This document shows, one piece after another, positions 21,312 to 30,705 of a stretch of 64,000 nucleotides of DNA. How positions within the stretch are numbered: position 1 is the stretch's first letter; every line of letters begins with the position of its first letter. Both the position numbers and the translations under genes were made by a program. A model generated the notes under the pieces. It was not told the DNA's origin. It saw only the letters and a program-made list of their open reading frames with translations, and did no database searches. The DNA is from Dehalococcoidia bacterium (GTDB lineage: Bacteria > Chloroflexota > Dehalococcoidia > Tepidiformales > Tepidiformaceae): the NCBI GenBank assembly GCA_003104995.1, contig PQAO01000027.1, positions 36,799 through 100,798 on the forward strand, given 5' to 3'.

Positions 21312-22637
21312 ATGGAAATCTCGCGTGAACAGCCCCAGCCGGGGCTCGGCGAGCGGGCCGCCCGCACCGCGGTCGTCGTCTTCCTCCTCCTTGCCATCGT
21401 TACGCTCGCCTTCGGGCTAGGCTGGGGCCTCAAGGACCTCATTGGAGACGGCGGCGACAGCCCGGCCGCACCCGTGAATGGGGCCGTCGCAAGTCCCGGC
21501 GGAGGCGACTCCGTCGGTGCGGCGATCATTGACGAAATAGTCGAGCTACTCGAGAACCAGTACGTCGACAAGGCCACTCTCGACGCCGAGACGCTCCGGT
21601 CCGCCGCAATCCAGGGCATCATCACCGCACTCAACGACTCACACACCCAGTACCTGAGCCCGGCCGAGCTGAAAGCGGGCGCGCTCAGCCTGGATTCGAG
21701 CTACGACGGCATCGGCGCATCGGTTTCGGATACGAGCGGGGCGATCACCATCGTCACGCCCTTCCGCAATTCGCCAGCCGAAGAGGCCGGCATCCGGCAG
21801 GGCGATGTGGTCCTCGAGGTCGACGGCGAATCGATGGAGGGCTGGACCACGCAGATGGCCGTGGAGCGGATCCGCGGCGCCCAGGGCACTCAGGTCACGC
21901 TCAAGGTGCGCCACACCGATGGCGTCGAGGAGACTCTCACGATTACCCGCGGTGAGATCCCGGTCGAAAGCGTGTTCATCGAGCCCAACCTCGAAATCAT
22001 CCCCGGCGAGAGCGGCACCGCGCTGGTCGACCGCGACGGCAACGCCGTCACAAACATCGGTTATGTGAACATCTCCCAGTTCCACGACCGCACCGTCAGC
22101 GAACTCAAGGCGAAGCTCGCCGACGTCGAAGACAAGGGCTACATCGGCCTGATCGTCGACCTGCGCGGCAACCCCGGCGGCCTCCTCCAGGCGACCGTCG
22201 AAGTCGCTGATGAGTTCCTGGACCGGGGAGTGATCATCTCGGAGGTGGATGCCGACGGAAAGACGCAATCGTGGTCGGCCCGCCAGGGCGGCATTGCGAC
22301 GTCCATCCCGCTGGTCATCCTGATCGACGGCGGTAGCGCCAGCGGGTCGGAAGTCCTGGCGGCCGCACTGCACGACAACGGGCGCGGGGACATCGTCGGC
22401 GTGCGGAGCTTCGGGAAAGGCACGGTGAACCAGCTGCAGGAGCTGAAGAACTGTGGCGACCCGGCCGGCTGCGGCGCCCTCTACCTCTCGGTGGGCAGGT
22501 GGCTTACACCGAACGGGGAGCAGATCGAGGGTCTCGGCGTGAAGCCGACCATCGAGGTTCCCATGACGTACGACGAGTACCTCGAGCAGGGCGACATCCA
22601 GCTCTTCAAGGCTATCGAAGTCCTGCAGGGGAAGTAG
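21312..22637 (+). CDS. S41 C-terminal processing peptidase with PDZ domain
   Basis: N-terminal TM, IQGIITALNDSHTQYLSP, GDVVLEVDGESMEGW (PDZ), GYIGLIVDLRGNPGGLLQATVEVADEFLDRGVI, IDGGSASGSEVLAAALHDNGRGDIVGVRSFGKGTVN. Confidence 0.93.
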   Translation: MEISREQPQPGLGERAARTAVVVFLLLAIVTLAFGLGWGLKDLIGDGGDSPAAPVNGAVASPGGGDSVGAAIIDEIVELLENQYVDKATLDAETLRSAAIQGIITALNDSHTQYLSPAELKAGALSLDSSYDGIGASVSDTSGAITIVTPFRNSPAEEAGIRQGDVVLEVDGESMEGWTTQMAVERIRGAQGTQVTLKVRHTDGVEETLTITRGEIPVESVFIEPNLEIIPGESGTALVDRDGNAVTNIGYVNISQFHDRTVSELKAKLADVEDKGYIGLIVDLRGNPGGLLQATVEVADEFLDRGVIISEVDADGKTQSWSARQGGIATSIPLVILIDGGSASGSEVLAAALHDNGRGDIVGVRSFGKGTVNQLQELKNCGDPAGCGALYLSVGRWLTPNGEQIEGLGVKPTIEVPMTYDEYLEQGDIQLFKAIEVLQGK

Positions 22638-22662
22638 CCGGGGGCTACACTAACAGGAGACT

Positions 22663-22693
22663 AAGCGGCCCCGACCGTGCGCCGGGGCCGCTT
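22663..22693 (+). terminator. Hairpin terminator after the S41 peptidase gene
   Basis: 11-bp stem AAGCGGCCCCG/CGGGGCCGCTT followed by CGCTTTCC. Confidence 0.6.
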
Positions 22694-22707
22694 CGCTTTC
22701 CACACTT

Positions 22708-23160
22708 ATGGCTGACTCCACGATTGCGCAGAACCGGCGGGCGCGCCACGACTACGAGTTCCTCGCGAAGTTCGAGGCCGGCATCGTGTTGTCCGGCAGC
22801 GAAGTCAAATCGGTGCGCGAGCACAAAGTGCAGCTCCAGGGTTCGTACGCCAGGGTCAAGGGGGATGAGGTCTGGCTGCAGGACGCGCACATCGCGCCGT
22901 ACGCGAACGCCGGTTACGCCACCCAGGACCCGACCCGCGACCGGAAGCTCTTGCTCCGCAAGAAGGAAATCCGGCGCATCCAGGAACTGCTGGGCGAGAA
23001 GGGCCTGACCCTGGTGCCGCTGTCGATGTACTTCAAACGGGGCAAGGCGAAGGTCGAGCTGGGCGTTGGGCGCGGCCTCAAGCATTATGACAAGCGAGAG
23101 AAGATGAAGGAGCGCGACCAGCAGATGGATGTGCGGCGGGCGCTACGGCGAGGCGGCTGA
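22708..23160 (+). CDS. smpB: SsrA-binding protein
   Basis: IAQNRRARHDYEFLAKFEAGIVLSGSEVKSVREHKVQLQGSYARVKGDEVWL...HIAPY...RDRKLLLRKKEI. Confidence 0.96.
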   Translation: MADSTIAQNRRARHDYEFLAKFEAGIVLSGSEVKSVREHKVQLQGSYARVKGDEVWLQDAHIAPYANAGYATQDPTRDRKLLLRKKEIRRIQELLGEKGLTLVPLSMYFKRGKAKVELGVGRGLKHYDKREKMKERDQQMDVRRALRRGG

Positions 23161-23177
23161 TCGGCGAACGCCTGTGC

Positions 23178-23183
23178 TATACT
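23178..23183 (+). promoter_or_regulatory. Probable -10 element for ssrA
   Basis: TATACT 13 nt upstream of the tmRNA 5' end (GGGGACG); no convincing -35. Confidence 0.45.
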
Positions 23184-23196
23184 GAGTGCATCACAC

Positions 23197-23562
23197 GGGG
23201 ACGAAGGGAATCGACAGGGAGCTAGGTAGCCGGATAGCAGGCCGAGGTTGGGCGTCACCCTCGTAAATCAGGCGGCCAAAAACAAATGGCACTAATCGCC
23301 AACTCGCACTCGCTGCTTAAACCACAGTAGAGGCTGTCCCTCCCGAAGCCCGGCCTGGTAGCGTCGGGAAGGGGCATCGCAAAAGCCAGGATGCCGCGAG
23401 CTCACGCCGATAGCGCTCGCGAAAGATGTATCGGCTGGCTGACGGACGTGAGGACCACCATCGCAGTTCGCCAGTGAGACCCCCATCGGTGGGAAAGCCT
23501 GTAGGACAATTCGGAGCCAACCTTCGCTGGACCGGGAGTTCAACTCTCCCGCGTCTCCACCA
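23197..23562 (+). ncRNA. ssrA: tmRNA (SsrA)
   Basis: 5' GGGGACGAAGGGAATCGACAGGGAG and 3' GGGAGTTCAACTCTCCCGCGTCTCCACCA; acceptor GGGGACG/CGTCTCC; tag reading frame ends CTC GCA CTC GCT GCT TAA (LALAA*); adjacent to smpB. Confidence 0.95.
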
Positions 23563-23574
23563 ATTTCTGAATCT

Positions 23575-23603
23575 GGGGCCGGTGCAAACCGGCCCCTTTT
23601 CTT
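23575..23603 (+). terminator. Rho-independent terminator of ssrA
   Basis: GGGGCCGGT-GCAA-ACCGGCCCC followed by TTTTCTT. Confidence 0.88.
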
Positions 23604-23611
23604 GATCGGGC

Positions 23612-24079
23612 TTACCCGCGCAGGTTAGTCGGGACCCAACCTTCCGGCCGCTTGCCTTGCTCGAACGCGAGACGAACAGCTTCAGTGTCATCTGGGTTCA
23701 AGACCTGGGCGCTCGCGGGGTAGAGAATCTGCTCTTCCTTGCTGTTGTGCGAATCGAGCACCGAGACCATCCTCGCCATCGCGGCTAAGGCGCGCCCAGC
23801 GTCTCGGCCCACTTCGGCCTCGATGGCGTCGAGTGACCGCCAGATCTCGGCGTGCTCCGCCAACATGACGAACACAGGCGCAACCAGCCCGCCGACGCGC
23901 AGGACGGGGAACAGCCCTTCCTCTTCCACGTAGATGTGGTGTCGCAGCGCGTCGGCGGCGCGCTGGAACGGTTCGCTGAGCCATTCATCCCGTTCGAGCC
24001 CCTCCTTGAACCGCTGGAAGTCCGCATCGATCAGCCGGTGGTCGTGCTCCAGCACCTGTCCAACGACGAATTTGCTCAT
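23612..24079 (-). CDS. Hemerythrin (HHE) domain protein
   Basis: MSKFVVGQVLEHDHRLIDADFQRF...ALRHHIYVEEEGLFPVL...LAEHAEIWRSLD...LDSHNSKEEQILYP. Confidence 0.85.
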   Translation of the reverse strand: MSKFVVGQVLEHDHRLIDADFQRFKEGLERDEWLSEPFQRAADALRHHIYVEEEGLFPVLRVGGLVAPVFVMLAEHAEIWRSLDAIEAEVGRDAGRALAAMARMVSVLDSHNSKEEQILYPASAQVLNPDDTEAVRLAFEQGKRPEGWVPTNLRG

Positions 24080-24243
24080 GTCTTGCCCTCGTTTCGTTGC
24101 GGGCATGGCCAAGCCCCACCCGTTCCGCTTTCTATTGCTACAAGAGCGTGGGCTATCCCGGTACACCTGGGCGGTGACTTAAGTCGCATTTGACTTCTGG
24201 CATCGCGGGATCATGCTTCGGAAGACCCGCCTCGCCCCGGGCG

Positions 24244-24930
24244 CTATGCGATGGCCACCCCGTCACCCACGCGGACCACACCCGGCACCAGCACCGACCC
24301 GTACACGCCCGCGTAGACCTCGTTCAGCTCGCCCGCAGCCTTCAGCACCGCCGGGGCCGCGGCGCCGGTTTCCGGGTCGAGCGTGATCATCTGGCAGCGG
24401 CGGTCCTGCTCGTGGACCGCGATGACTGCGTCGCCGAGGCGCACCTGCCGGCCCACCCAGGCCTTCTCCGCGAATGGCACCTCGCCTAAGTCAACCACGA
24501 AGTTCATGCGGAAGCGGCGGTGGTCGACCGGCACGCCGGCTGCCTCCGTCAGCGCGCGGATGGTCGCGGTGGAAATCACCGAGACGTAGGCGACATCCTG
24601 GCAGCCGCGGTAGTCGGAGTGCAGGACCGCCCGGCGACCGCTCCAGTTGTGGAGCTGAGCCGCGAATTCAGCCGAGCCCAGCTCGAATTCGCCCGCGGGA
24701 GAGTGGACTCGCATCTCCGGCCAACGGCCCTCGCCGGCGATCGGCCGGCACTGGAGCAGCTGCGGGCACTCCCGCCCCGTGAGCCAGGGGAACGGCGTAT
24801 GCACGCCTTCCTGGACGAACGCGAATGAGCGATCGAGGGGGAGGCCCTGGAAGCCGACGGCGGCGGAGGCGAGTTCCTCCCCTTGCATCGATTTCACGGG
24901 ATAGCGGGCGATGTGCAGTAACCGGCTCAC
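24244..24930 (-). CDS. MOSC domain-containing protein
   Basis: MSRLLHIARYPVKSMQGEELASAAVGFQGLPLDRSFAFV (MOSC N-barrel) ... RCQMITLDPETGAAAP. Confidence 0.85.
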   Translation of the reverse strand: MSRLLHIARYPVKSMQGEELASAAVGFQGLPLDRSFAFVQEGVHTPFPWLTGRECPQLLQCRPIAGEGRWPEMRVHSPAGEFELGSAEFAAQLHNWSGRRAVLHSDYRGCQDVAYVSVISTATIRALTEAAGVPVDHRRFRMNFVVDLGEVPFAEKAWVGRQVRLGDAVIAVHEQDRRCQMITLDPETGAAAPAVLKAAGELNEVYAGVYGSVLVPGVVRVGDGVAIA

Positions 24931-24974
24931 GTGTGTAGTCTGCGCCAGCGCCTACAACGGGTCGAGGATCAACA

Positions 24975-25373
24975 ATGTCCCGGGAACAGTTCTCGCTCCA
25001 CACGCGTTTAGCCTGGCTCGTCCTGGTTGCGGTGCTGCTGCTCGCCGGTTGCAGTTCGAGCGGCGGTGAGGGACTGAAGGACCTTGCCGATGGCAAGCTC
25101 GCACCGGAATCGGCCACGCTCAAATGGGAGCGCGAGATCCAGGCGACGGCGACTCCACGCCATATCATCCGGCGATACACATCGCCAGAACCGGCGGCGG
25201 CAGTGGCCCGCTACTACAACGGTGCGCTCACCGACCGCGGCTGGGAGGCGGCGCCCGGTGCGGACGCCAACTATGCGGAGTGGACACACGACGGGATGGT
25301 CATCTCGCTCGTGTTCGAACCAAAAGGGGGCGCGGGCAGCGAATGGTCGCTGGCGCTGTTCGCGGCTCCGTGA
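24975..25373 (+). CDS. Small lipoprotein, unknown function
   Basis: Signal peptide with lipobox LLLAGC; 132 aa; stop codon TGA abuts ispG stop (TGATCA). Confidence 0.65.
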   Translation: MSREQFSLHTRLAWLVLVAVLLLAGCSSSGGEGLKDLADGKLAPESATLKWEREIQATATPRHIIRRYTSPEPAAAVARYYNGALTDRGWEAAPGADANYAEWTHDGMVISLVFEPKGGAGSEWSLALFAAP

Positions 25374-26540
25374 TCACGCGGTCGCCAGGCTCTGCTTTTT
25401 CTCTTCGATGATCGCGTCGAGTTCGGCCTTCAGCCGGTCGAGGACGACGTCGTAGGGGAATGCGCCGAGCTCCTGTTCGCCCTTCTTCAGGTTCACGAAG
25501 TTCGGGGCGCACCAGAGGCCCAGGTCGGCATCGTCGGTCTCTCCGGGACCGTTGACGCGGCAGCCCATGATGGCGATCGTTATGTCGTATTCTTTCGCGT
25601 AGGCCGACATCTCCTTCACCTTGAAGGCGAGGTCCACGAACGCTTCGTTCTCGACGCGGCTGCAGCTGGGGCAGCTGATGATGTTGAGCCCGTGGTCCTG
25701 GAACACCGGGACCGAGCGGAAACGCCCAGCCTCGACATCCGCGATGATCTGCTTCCCGGCTTCGACTTCGCGCCACTTCTCGGCGAACGGCAGCGTGAGC
25801 GAAACGCGCAGGGTGTCGCCAACGCCCCGGCTCAGGAGTTGTTCGAAGGCGATGCGGGTCTTGATGACCCCGTCCGGGAGCATGCCGGCCTCGGTGACGC
25901 CCAGGTGTAGGGGGACGTCGGGCCGGGCGGCGGCGAAGCGGGTGTTGCCTTCGATGACTTTGCGCGGGTCACTGTCTTTCATCGAAACGACGTAGCGGAT
26001 GAAGCCAAGGTCGTCCAGGATGCGACAGTGCTCGAGGGCGCTCTCGACCATGGCGCTGACGCCGTCGAGCTCGCGGGGGTCGGCCCCTTCGAATTTCGCG
26101 GCCATCCCGGGGTCGACCGAGCCGCAGTTCACGCCGACACGGAGCGCGAGGTCGTGCTTCACGGCGGTCTCGGCGATGAGGGCGACCTTATCGCGCACGG
26201 GCTTCTGCTTTTCGTGGTGGTAGAGGTGGCCGGGGTTGTAGCGCACCTTGTTCACGTGCGGTGCGACCTGGGTCACCAGGCGGTAGTTCTCCTGGAGGTC
26301 GACCACCAGGTTGGCACCGGGCACGCGGGCACGGATTTCGGCGAGCGCTTCTACGTCCTTCGTGCTATCAACGGCGATCCGGACCAGCCCGGCGCCGGCT
26401 TCGTGCAGCATGCGGGCCTGGTCCGTGGTGGCATCGAGGTCGGTGGTCCTGGTGGCGCACATCGACTGGACGACGATGGGGTTGCCGCCGCCGATGGTGA
26501 CGCTGCCAGCGCGGACGGGGCGCGTGTTTGCTCGCTTCAT
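25374..26540 (-). CDS. ispG: (E)-4-hydroxy-3-methylbut-2-enyl-diphosphate synthase
   Basis: [34 protein letters not shown]...RYNPGHL...VNCGSVDP...[14 protein letters not shown]...[18 protein letters not shown]. Confidence 0.95.
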   Translation of the reverse strand: MKRANTRPVRAGSVTIGGGNPIVVQSMCATRTTDLDATTDQARMLHEAGAGLVRIAVDSTKDVEALAEIRARVPGANLVVDLQENYRLVTQVAPHVNKVRYNPGHLYHHEKQKPVRDKVALIAETAVKHDLALRVGVNCGSVDPGMAAKFEGADPRELDGVSAMVESALEHCRILDDLGFIRYVVSMKDSDPRKVIEGNTRFAAARPDVPLHLGVTEAGMLPDGVIKTRIAFEQLLSRGVGDTLRVSLTLPFAEKWREVEAGKQIIADVEAGRFRSVPVFQDHGLNIISCPSCSRVENEAFVDLAFKVKEMSAYAKEYDITIAIMGCRVNGPGETDDADLGLWCAPNFVNLKKGEQELGAFPYDVVLDRLKAELDAIIEEKKQSLATA

Positions 26541-26606
26541 GCGCCAAGTGTATCAATCGGCCCGGTTGCGCGTGGTTAGCGAAGCAGCCAGGGCCAGGAG
26601 GATTCA

Positions 26607-27575
26607 ATGGAGACGATTCCGCTCAAGGCAGCCGAGGCGCTGGAGATCACAGTGCTCGTGGACAACACGATCGACGCGCTCCTATCGGGTGACGAGGAGG
26701 TGCGGCGAAACCCGTGGGTACAGGTCGTGAACCCGGTGATCGAGGGCGGGCTCACGAATGCGACGCTCCGCGCCGAGCACGGGTTCTCGGCGTTGGTGAC
26801 CGTGACCATCGAAGGTGAACGCCACCGCCTGCTGTTCGACGCGGGCGTCAGCCCGGACGGGCTGGTCGAGAACATGGACCGGCTCCAGATCGAGGGGAAG
26901 GACCTTGAAGCGGTCGTGCTTTCGCACGGGCACTTCGACCACACCGGGGGACTCGACGGACTGTCGCAACGGCTCGGGAAGGCGGGGATGCCCCTGCTGG
27001 CGCACCGCAAAGCCTATACGAAGCGGCGAAGCGCGCCGCCCGGCGGCGAGCCGCTACCCCTGCCGCCGCCCTCGCGGGCCGCGCTGGAAGGAGCGGGGTT
27101 CGAGCTCATCGACAGCGATGACCCGTCGCTGTTGTTTCGCGAGAGGCTGTTGCTGACCGGGGAAGTGCCCCGTGTGACCGCGTTCGAGCAGGGGTTCCCG
27201 TTCTTCCAGGAGGAGACAGACCATGGCTGGGAACCGGAGCCCCACCTCGCGGACGACCAGGCGCTCGTGGTGAACGTAGCCGGCAAAGGGCTGGTGGTGC
27301 TCACCGGGTGCGGCCATTCGGGCATCGTCAACATCGTGGCCCGGGCGAAACAGGTTACCGGCGTCGAAGTTGTTCACGCGGTTATCGGCGGCTTCCATCT
27401 CCCGGGCGCCTATTTCGAGCAATTCATCCCGCGGACGGTGGACGCACTGCGTGGCTTTGGGCCCCGGCTGGTGGTGCCTGCCCACTGCACCGGCTACAAA
27501 GCCACGCATGCGATCGCTGCTGCCATGCCCGACGCATTCGTACAGAACGCCGTCGGCACGACCTTCGTCATGTGA
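26607..27575 (+). CDS. MBL-fold hydrolase of the 7,8-dihydropterin-6-methyl-4-(beta-D-ribofuranosyl)aminobenzene-5'-phosphate synthase-like type
   Basis: ITVLVDNTIDALL...EHGFSALVTV...LLFDAGVSPDGLVENMDRL...LSHGHFDHTGGL...VVLTGCGHSGIVNIV. Confidence 0.82.
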   Translation: METIPLKAAEALEITVLVDNTIDALLSGDEEVRRNPWVQVVNPVIEGGLTNATLRAEHGFSALVTVTIEGERHRLLFDAGVSPDGLVENMDRLQIEGKDLEAVVLSHGHFDHTGGLDGLSQRLGKAGMPLLAHRKAYTKRRSAPPGGEPLPLPPPSRAALEGAGFELIDSDDPSLLFRERLLLTGEVPRVTAFEQGFPFFQEETDHGWEPEPHLADDQALVVNVAGKGLVVLTGCGHSGIVNIVARAKQVTGVEVVHAVIGGFHLPGAYFEQFIPRTVDALRGFGPRLVVPAHCTGYKATHAIAAAMPDAFVQNAVGTTFVM

Positions 27576-27576
27576 A

Positions 27577-27594
27577 CCGGGTCAGTTGACCCGG
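27577..27594. terminator. Hairpin between convergent genes
   Basis: CCGGGTC-AGTT-GACCCGG between the MBL gene (+) and copA (-). Confidence 0.35.
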
Positions 27595-27671
27595 AAATCC
27601 GTTGCCATTCCTTCCGCGGCGTGCGCGAAATGGGACGAGGTGGGCGGTTAGTTCGAGTACTGGGTGCCGCG

Positions 27672-30062
27672 CTACGGCTGGTTGTGCGAGCTGTGATCCT
27701 CGGCCTGTCCCCCCGGGCTGTCGCCGCCCCACCATCCCCGGTCGATGCCGGTGAAGACGGTCAACGGGAGCACAAGGACCACGGCGGCGGTGACCATCGC
27801 AAAGATCGGGCCCCGGTTGGCGACGAGCGTGTTCTGGACGGGAGCGGAGTATTCGTTGCCACTGGCACGGGCCAGGTGCCTCGACTTCGTGCGCAGGCGC
27901 AGGCTGTTGGCCATCACGCTGACGGAGCTGAACGCCATCGCAGCGCCCGCCAGGATGGGGTTCAGCAACCCCAGGGCCGCTACCGGGATGGCGACAACGT
28001 TGTAACCGAACGCCCAGACCAGGTTCTGGCGAATGGTCGTCAGGGTCGCCCGGCTCAGGGCAATCGCTTCGGCGATCTTCGAAACGTCACCGTTGAGCAG
28101 CGTTATGTCTCCAGCTTCGATGGCGACATCGGTGCCGGTACTCATCGCGATGCCGACATCGGCCTGGGCGAGGGCTGGCGCGTCGTTGATCCCGTCGCCG
28201 ACCATCGCCACGAACAGACCCTCGGCCTGCAACTCCCGCACGAGGGCGAGCTTATCTTCCGGCTTGGCCCCGGCCCGGAACTCCGTGATGCCCACCCGGC
28301 CGGCGACCGCGGCTGCCGCGCGCTCGTTGTCGCCGGTCATCATGATGACGCGGAGGCCCTGGGCACGGAGCGCCTCGACGGCGCGGCGGGCGTTCTGCTT
28401 CACATCGTCGGCGATACCAAATAGCCCCTCTATGCGGCCGTCCACGGCGACGGCGATGACGGTCCTTCCGGCGGCTTCCATGGCTGCCACCCGCTCGCGG
28501 AAGTCGTCTGTAAGCGGGAAGCCGTACTCCTCGAAGAGGCGGAGGTTGCCAGCCAGCACGAGTTGTCCCTCCACCATCGCCTGGACACCCCGGGCGGTGA
28601 CCGCTTCGAAATTACTGGCGGCGCCGATCGGCAGGTTCGCGTCCACCGCGGCGTCGACGATGGCACGGCTGAGGGGATGTTCGCTTGGCGACTCCGCGGT
28701 GGCTGCCAGCGAGAGCAACTGATCGGTTGAGAGCGCACCGAGGGTCACGACCTCGAGGACCTGGGGGCGCCCCTCGGTGAGGGTGCCCGTCTTGTCGAGC
28801 ACGACAGCATTCAGCTTCCGGGTGCGCTGGAGGACTTCGGCGTTCTTGATGAGGATGCCGCGCTCTGCGCCCATGCCGGACCCAACCATGATGGCGGTAG
28901 GGGTGGCCAGGCCAAGGGCGCAGGGGCAGGCAACAACGAGGACTGCCACGGCCGCGACCATTCCGGCTTCCCAGTTCCCGGCGGCGAGTCCCCAGGTAAG
29001 GAACGTGGCCGCGGCGATCACGATGACGACCGGCACAAACACCGCCGCAACCTGGTCCACGAGCTTCTGGATGGGCGCCTTGGAGCCCTGCGCTTCCTCG
29101 ACCATGCGAGCCATGCGGCGCAGGGCCGTATCCTCACCTACCGCCGTTGCTTCGACCTGGATCACGCCATTCTGATTGATCGTGCCGCCGATGACGTGCT
29201 CGCCGGCGCGCCGCTCCACCGGGATGGACTCGCCGGTGAGCATCGATTCATCGATGGTGCTGTGGCCTTCGCGGATGATGCCGTCGACGGCGATGCGCTG
29301 GCCCGGGCGGACGACGAAGATGTCGCCGCGGACGACCTGCTCGATGGGCACTTCGGTTTCCACGCCGTCGCGGAGGACCTGCGCCGAACGGGCGCTGAGC
29401 CCGAGAAGCGCGCGGATGGCGCTGGAGGCGGCGCCCTTCGAGGTTTCCTCGAAGTACTTGCCCATGGTGATAAACACCAGCACGGCCGCGCTCACATCGA
29501 AGAACATGTGCTCATGGCTGTTGGTTATGACAACCCAAACGCTATAAACGAACGCCACGCTCGTCCCGAGCGCCACGAGGACATCCATGTTCGGGTTGAG
29601 GTGGCGAAGGCTCGTGTACGAACCCTTGTAGAACCGCCAGCCCAGCCCGATCTGCACCGGTGTCGCGAGCAGCATGACTATCCAGCCGTGCAACCGGGGG
29701 TCATCGTTGATGTGCATCCCGGCGATGTCCATCGACATCGCCAGGATGATGGTGGGGATGGCCAGGACGGACCCGGCGATCAGCTGGATCAGGGTGTTTC
29801 GGGCGTGGACCGCGCGCTCTTCCTTCCGGTCCTTGCCGGCGGCGGCGGGAGCCGCACCATAGCCGGCCTTTTCGACGGCGGCGACCAGCGCCTCGACGGG
29901 CACGGCCGCCGCGAGGGTGACACGGGCGTTCTCGGCGGCGAAGTTTACGCTGGCCGTTTCGACCCCCTCGACCTTGCCGAGCGCCCGCTCGACGCGCCGG
30001 ACGCACGAAGCGCAGGTCATTCCGCTGATGTCGAGGGTGACGGCTGTGGTATCGGCTGGCAT
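27672..30062 (-). CDS. copA: Copper-translocating P1B-type ATPase
   Basis: HMA GMTCASCVRRVERAL, TGES, VVACPCALGLATPTAIM (CPC), VLDKTGTLTEG, MVGDGINDAPALAQADVGIAMSTGTDVA; 796 aa. Confidence 0.95.
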   Translation of the reverse strand: MPADTTAVTLDISGMTCASCVRRVERALGKVEGVETASVNFAAENARVTLAAAVPVEALVAAVEKAGYGAAPAAAGKDRKEERAVHARNTLIQLIAGSVLAIPTIILAMSMDIAGMHINDDPRLHGWIVMLLATPVQIGLGWRFYKGSYTSLRHLNPNMDVLVALGTSVAFVYSVWVVITNSHEHMFFDVSAAVLVFITMGKYFEETSKGAASSAIRALLGLSARSAQVLRDGVETEVPIEQVVRGDIFVVRPGQRIAVDGIIREGHSTIDESMLTGESIPVERRAGEHVIGGTINQNGVIQVEATAVGEDTALRRMARMVEEAQGSKAPIQKLVDQVAAVFVPVVIVIAAATFLTWGLAAGNWEAGMVAAVAVLVVACPCALGLATPTAIMVGSGMGAERGILIKNAEVLQRTRKLNAVVLDKTGTLTEGRPQVLEVVTLGALSTDQLLSLAATAESPSEHPLSRAIVDAAVDANLPIGAASNFEAVTARGVQAMVEGQLVLAGNLRLFEEYGFPLTDDFRERVAAMEAAGRTVIAVAVDGRIEGLFGIADDVKQNARRAVEALRAQGLRVIMMTGDNERAAAAVAGRVGITEFRAGAKPEDKLALVRELQAEGLFVAMVGDGINDAPALAQADVGIAMSTGTDVAIEAGDITLLNGDVSKIAEAIALSRATLTTIRQNLVWAFGYNVVAIPVAALGLLNPILAGAAMAFSSVSVMANSLRLRTKSRHLARASGNEYSAPVQNTLVANRGPIFAMVTAAVVLVLPLTVFTGIDRGWWGGDSPGGQAEDHSSHNQP

Positions 30063-30083
30063 GGTGAGAACTCCTTGCGTGGG

Positions 30084-30293
30084 CTAGCGGACGGTGGCCG
30101 CGTAGCCCTCCTCTTCGACCGCTTCGATCAGCTTCGCGACATCGACTTCGTCCGCGGTGACGGTGGCCTTCTTGTCCTCAAGACTGACGACGGCGTCGGC
30201 GACGCCGGGGACATCCTTGAGGGCGTTGGTGACGGAGCGGACGCAGTGATCGCAGGTCATGCCGGTGACGTCGAGTTCGATGGTTGTTGCCAT
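30084..30293 (-). CDS. copZ: Heavy-metal-associated domain copper chaperone
   Basis: 69 aa, GMTCDHCVRSVTNALKDVPGV. Confidence 0.92.
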   Translation of the reverse strand: MATTIELDVTGMTCDHCVRSVTNALKDVPGVADAVVSLEDKKATVTADEVDVAKLIEAVEEEGYAATVR

Positions 30294-30324
30294 GGCTATG
30301 GTCTCCTGGTGTGATTCTTTGCAC

Positions 30325-30600
30325 TCAAGCTTCAGCGGGACCCTGGACCTTATAGAGCCGCAGGAGTTCGGCGATTGCTTTCTCCTGCTCGCCCCCGGTC
30401 ATCATCTCGATGACGTGGGTCCGGAGGTGGCCCTCGATCACCAGTCCGTCGAGGCTCCGGAGCGCCTTCTGGATCGAGAGCGACAGGTCCAGGATGTCCA
30501 TGCAGTAGCGGTCATCTTCGAGCTGCTTCTGCAAGGCCTGCACCTGGCCCGCGATGATCTTCATGCGGCGGAGTGCCTGGCGGCGGGTGTCTGGGGTCAA
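30325..30600 (-). CDS. csoR: CsoR/RcnR-family (DUF156) metal-sensing repressor
   Basis: RRMKIIAGQVQALQKQLEDDRYCMDILDLSLSIQKALRSLDGLVIEGHLRTHVIEMM; TTG start with AGGTGG upstream; heads the copZ-copA unit. Confidence 0.88.
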   Translation of the reverse strand: MTPDTRRQALRRMKIIAGQVQALQKQLEDDRYCMDILDLSLSIQKALRSLDGLVIEGHLRTHVIEMMTGGEQEKAIAELLRLYKVQGPAEA

Positions 30601-30614
30601 CTGGGTCCACCTGA

Positions 30615-30631
30615 ATAGGGTACCCCCCTAT
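30615..30631. promoter_or_regulatory. Putative CsoR-family operator
   Basis: Inverted repeat ATAGGG-TACCC-CCCTAT immediately upstream of csoR, with a GC-rich TACCCC core typical of Cu-operon operators. Confidence 0.6.
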
Positions 30632-30705
30632 CCTACGTACAGAGGGGCAGCGCGCGCAAGGGAGAAATCTTCAGAATTTGGACGGAAATTTGACGGTAGC
30701 GGAGG

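Noticed and set aside
24975-25373. Lipoprotein as part of a secretion or defence module
   Set aside because: No linked partner genes; neighbours are MOSC and ispG; nothing beyond a lipobox supports a function
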